This document shows, one piece after another, positions 55,574-60,663 of a stretch of DNA of 60,663 nucleotides. The notes beneath the pieces were generated by a model that was not told where the DNA came from, did not search any database, and saw nothing but the letters and a program-made list of their open reading frames with translations. A program made the translations under genes and the position numbers. The stretch is taken from contig JAEYYX010000097.1 in assembly GCA_023428245.1 (NCBI GenBank), positions 1-60,663 of the forward strand, given 5' to 3'. Positions within the stretch are counted from its first letter, which is position 1. Every line of letters starts with the position of its first letter. The stretch is from Pseudomonadota bacterium (GTDB taxonomy: Bacteria; Myxococcota_A; Polyangia; Polyangiales; Polyangiaceae).

Positions 55574-56409
55574 GCCGTCGCCCCGAGCCGCAGCCCAGTG
55601 CGCAGAGGTCCACCAACGAGGATCTCGTGAACCTGACCGCGACGGGTGCCATCCGAGTTGATGTTGCGCCGCGCGGCGACAGTCTCCAGGCAATAGTCAC
55701 CGTAGAGCTCTCGGGTGAGCGGGGTGTCCGAGTTCGAGAGCAAGACGTCGATGCGACGATCCACGAGCTCGGAGAACAGGCGCTGCAAGCGGCGATGCTC
55801 AGGCTCCCCGAAAGGAGTCGAATAGTACTCGGCGAAGCGCGCCGTTTCGCTCAAGGGCACGTAGGGGGGATCGAAATAGACTGCATCACGGGGTCTCGCT
55901 CGAGCCACAGTTTGCTCGAAGTCCGAGTGACGGATTTCGACGCGCGCGAGCACAGCGGCCGCGGCCCGCAAGCGCTCGGGATCGCAAATCCGCGGGCTCG
56001 TGTAGCGGCCGAAAGGCACGTTGAACTGGCCAGACTTGTTGACCCGATAGAGGCCGTTATAGCCCGTCCGGTTCAGGTAAATCATTCGAGCGGCCCGCCG
56101 GCTCGGGAGCCGCGGCGACGAGGCGCGCACCCGGTAGTACTCCTCCTCGGAGTGCGACATCTTGCCCAGGATCTTGATGAGCGACTCCACGTCCCGCTGG
56201 ATGACCTGATAGGTCTCCACGAGCTCTGGATTCTGGTCGGAGACCACGGCCCGCTCGAAGCGGCGCTGATGGGCCAGTTCGAACAGAACTGCCCCTCCGC
56301 CAAGGAAGGGCTCGAAATAGGTGTGGATGCGCGCGGGCAACCGGGCGCAAATCTCGGGCAAAAGCTGGCGTTTCCCGCCTGCCCATTTGAGCACCGGCTC
56401 GGCTCGCAT
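55570..56409 (-). CDS. dam: DNA adenine methyltransferase, Dam type
   Basis: A 279-residue N6-adenine methyltransferase of the Dam family. It has the SAM motif VLKWAGGKRQLLPEI at the N terminus, YFEPFLGGGAVLFELA, NRTGYNGLYRVNKSGQFNVP (typical of Dam/GATC enzymes) and the catalytic DPPYVPLS. No restriction endonuclease is nearby, so it is an orphan methylase. I chose the ATG at 56409, with GAGGG about 10 bases upstream; a GTG at 56520 that overlaps the previous stop would add a non-conserved extension. The specificity for GATC is inferred from the family. Confidence 0.88.
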   Translation of the reverse strand: MRAEPVLKWAGGKRQLLPEICARLPARIHTYFEPFLGGGAVLFELAHQRRFERAVVSDQNPELVETYQVIQRDVESLIKILGKMSHSEEEYYRVRASSPRLPSRRAARMIYLNRTGYNGLYRVNKSGQFNVPFGRYTSPRICDPERLRAAAAVLARVEIRHSDFEQTVARARPRDAVYFDPPYVPLSETARFAEYYSTPFGEPEHRRLQRLFSELVDRRIDVLLSNSDTPLTRELYGDYCLETVAARRNINSDGTRRGQVHEILVGGPLRTGLRLGATA

Positions 56410-56516
56410 ATCGATTCCCTCTACCCGACCCAGATCACGGCGTCCACATTTCGGCTGGCGGTGCCCATTTGCCACCAGACCCGGTCCACAGGCGCCCCCT
56501 GTCGATCGCGCCCTGC

Positions 56517-60578
<4,062 letters not shown>

Positions 60579-60663
60579 CCGCTAAATATTTGCCGGTTTC
60601 TGCGATCTGTCAACCAAGGCGACAGTCGCCCCGGGCGAATCCTCCGCGCGCGCCCTTCGGCGC
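60579..60663 (-). promoter_or_regulatory. candidate sigma-70 promoter of the kinase-sigma54 operon
   Basis: On the minus strand a perfect TTGACA (60608-60613) is followed after 17 bases by AATATT (60585-60590). The expected transcription start would be within a few bases of the GTG at 60578. This implies either a leaderless mRNA or a start codon further inside the gene. A GGCGAC/GTCGCC inverted repeat sits just upstream of the -35. Confidence 0.55.

Overview
The window looks like a chromosomal segment of a GC-rich Gram-negative bacterium of the Myxococcota (Deltaproteobacteria in the broad sense). Supporting signs are long proteins built of myxobacterial cysteine-rich repeats (DUF4215 type), Ser/Thr kinases fused to sensor or sigma-54 activator modules, a DUF1592/DUF1552 gene pair, many lipoproteins with acidic or glycine-rich linkers, and a YidC with a large periplasmic domain. 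I saw no rRNA, tRNA, CRISPR array or phage. One insertion sequence is present.

Layout. 63-2224: cation/proton antiporter and a spermidine-synthase-like methyltransferase. 2376-5922: rpmG, then the rpmH-rnpA-yidD-yidC-khpB(jag) cluster, without dnaA or mnmE. 6057-8150: an LpoB-like lipoprotein and a COG3014-like lipoprotein. 8276-9237: cysteine-free L31 (rpmE2) and a phosphopantetheinyl transferase. 9613-18371: two giant tandem paralogous cysteine-rich lipoproteins, each with a central fibro-slime domain. 18516-21553: fatty acid desaturase, TetR regulator and cyclopropane-fatty-acid-synthase-like methyltransferase, with a shared 25-bp motif in front of both enzymes. 21928-27780: VWA lipoprotein, a small unknown protein, and a TonB-dependent receptor with two EF-hand-like lipoproteins. 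27869-32695: dapB, dapA, rsmB, rseP. 32806-39126: RND/MMPL exporter, acyl-CoA thioesterase, secA. 39132-44432: four translationally coupled Gld-type ABC transporter genes. 44674-48904: NicO/UreH-like transporter and the DUF1592/DUF1552 pair. 48960-50897: CHASE-Ser/Thr kinase. 50904-51777: IS5-family element. 51777-60578, minus strand: a signalling operon made of a kinase-TPR-GAF-sigma54 activator, Dam-type methylase, SH3 protein, Maf/DUF115 protein, small unknown protein and histidine kinase.

How the genes fit together. Housekeeping blocks for ribosome assembly, membrane insertion and secretion, lysine/diaminopimelate synthesis and site-2 proteolysis alternate with accessory blocks devoted to the cell surface. 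The most notable accessory items are the fibro-slime pair, the desaturase/CFA regulon inferred from the duplicated motif, the TonB-receptor/EF-hand lipoprotein cluster whose first gene carries an 18-bp repeat of its own start region, and the kinase/sigma-54/Dam/Maf operon. The IS copy sits in the loop of what was a hairpin shared by the ends of two convergent signalling genes.
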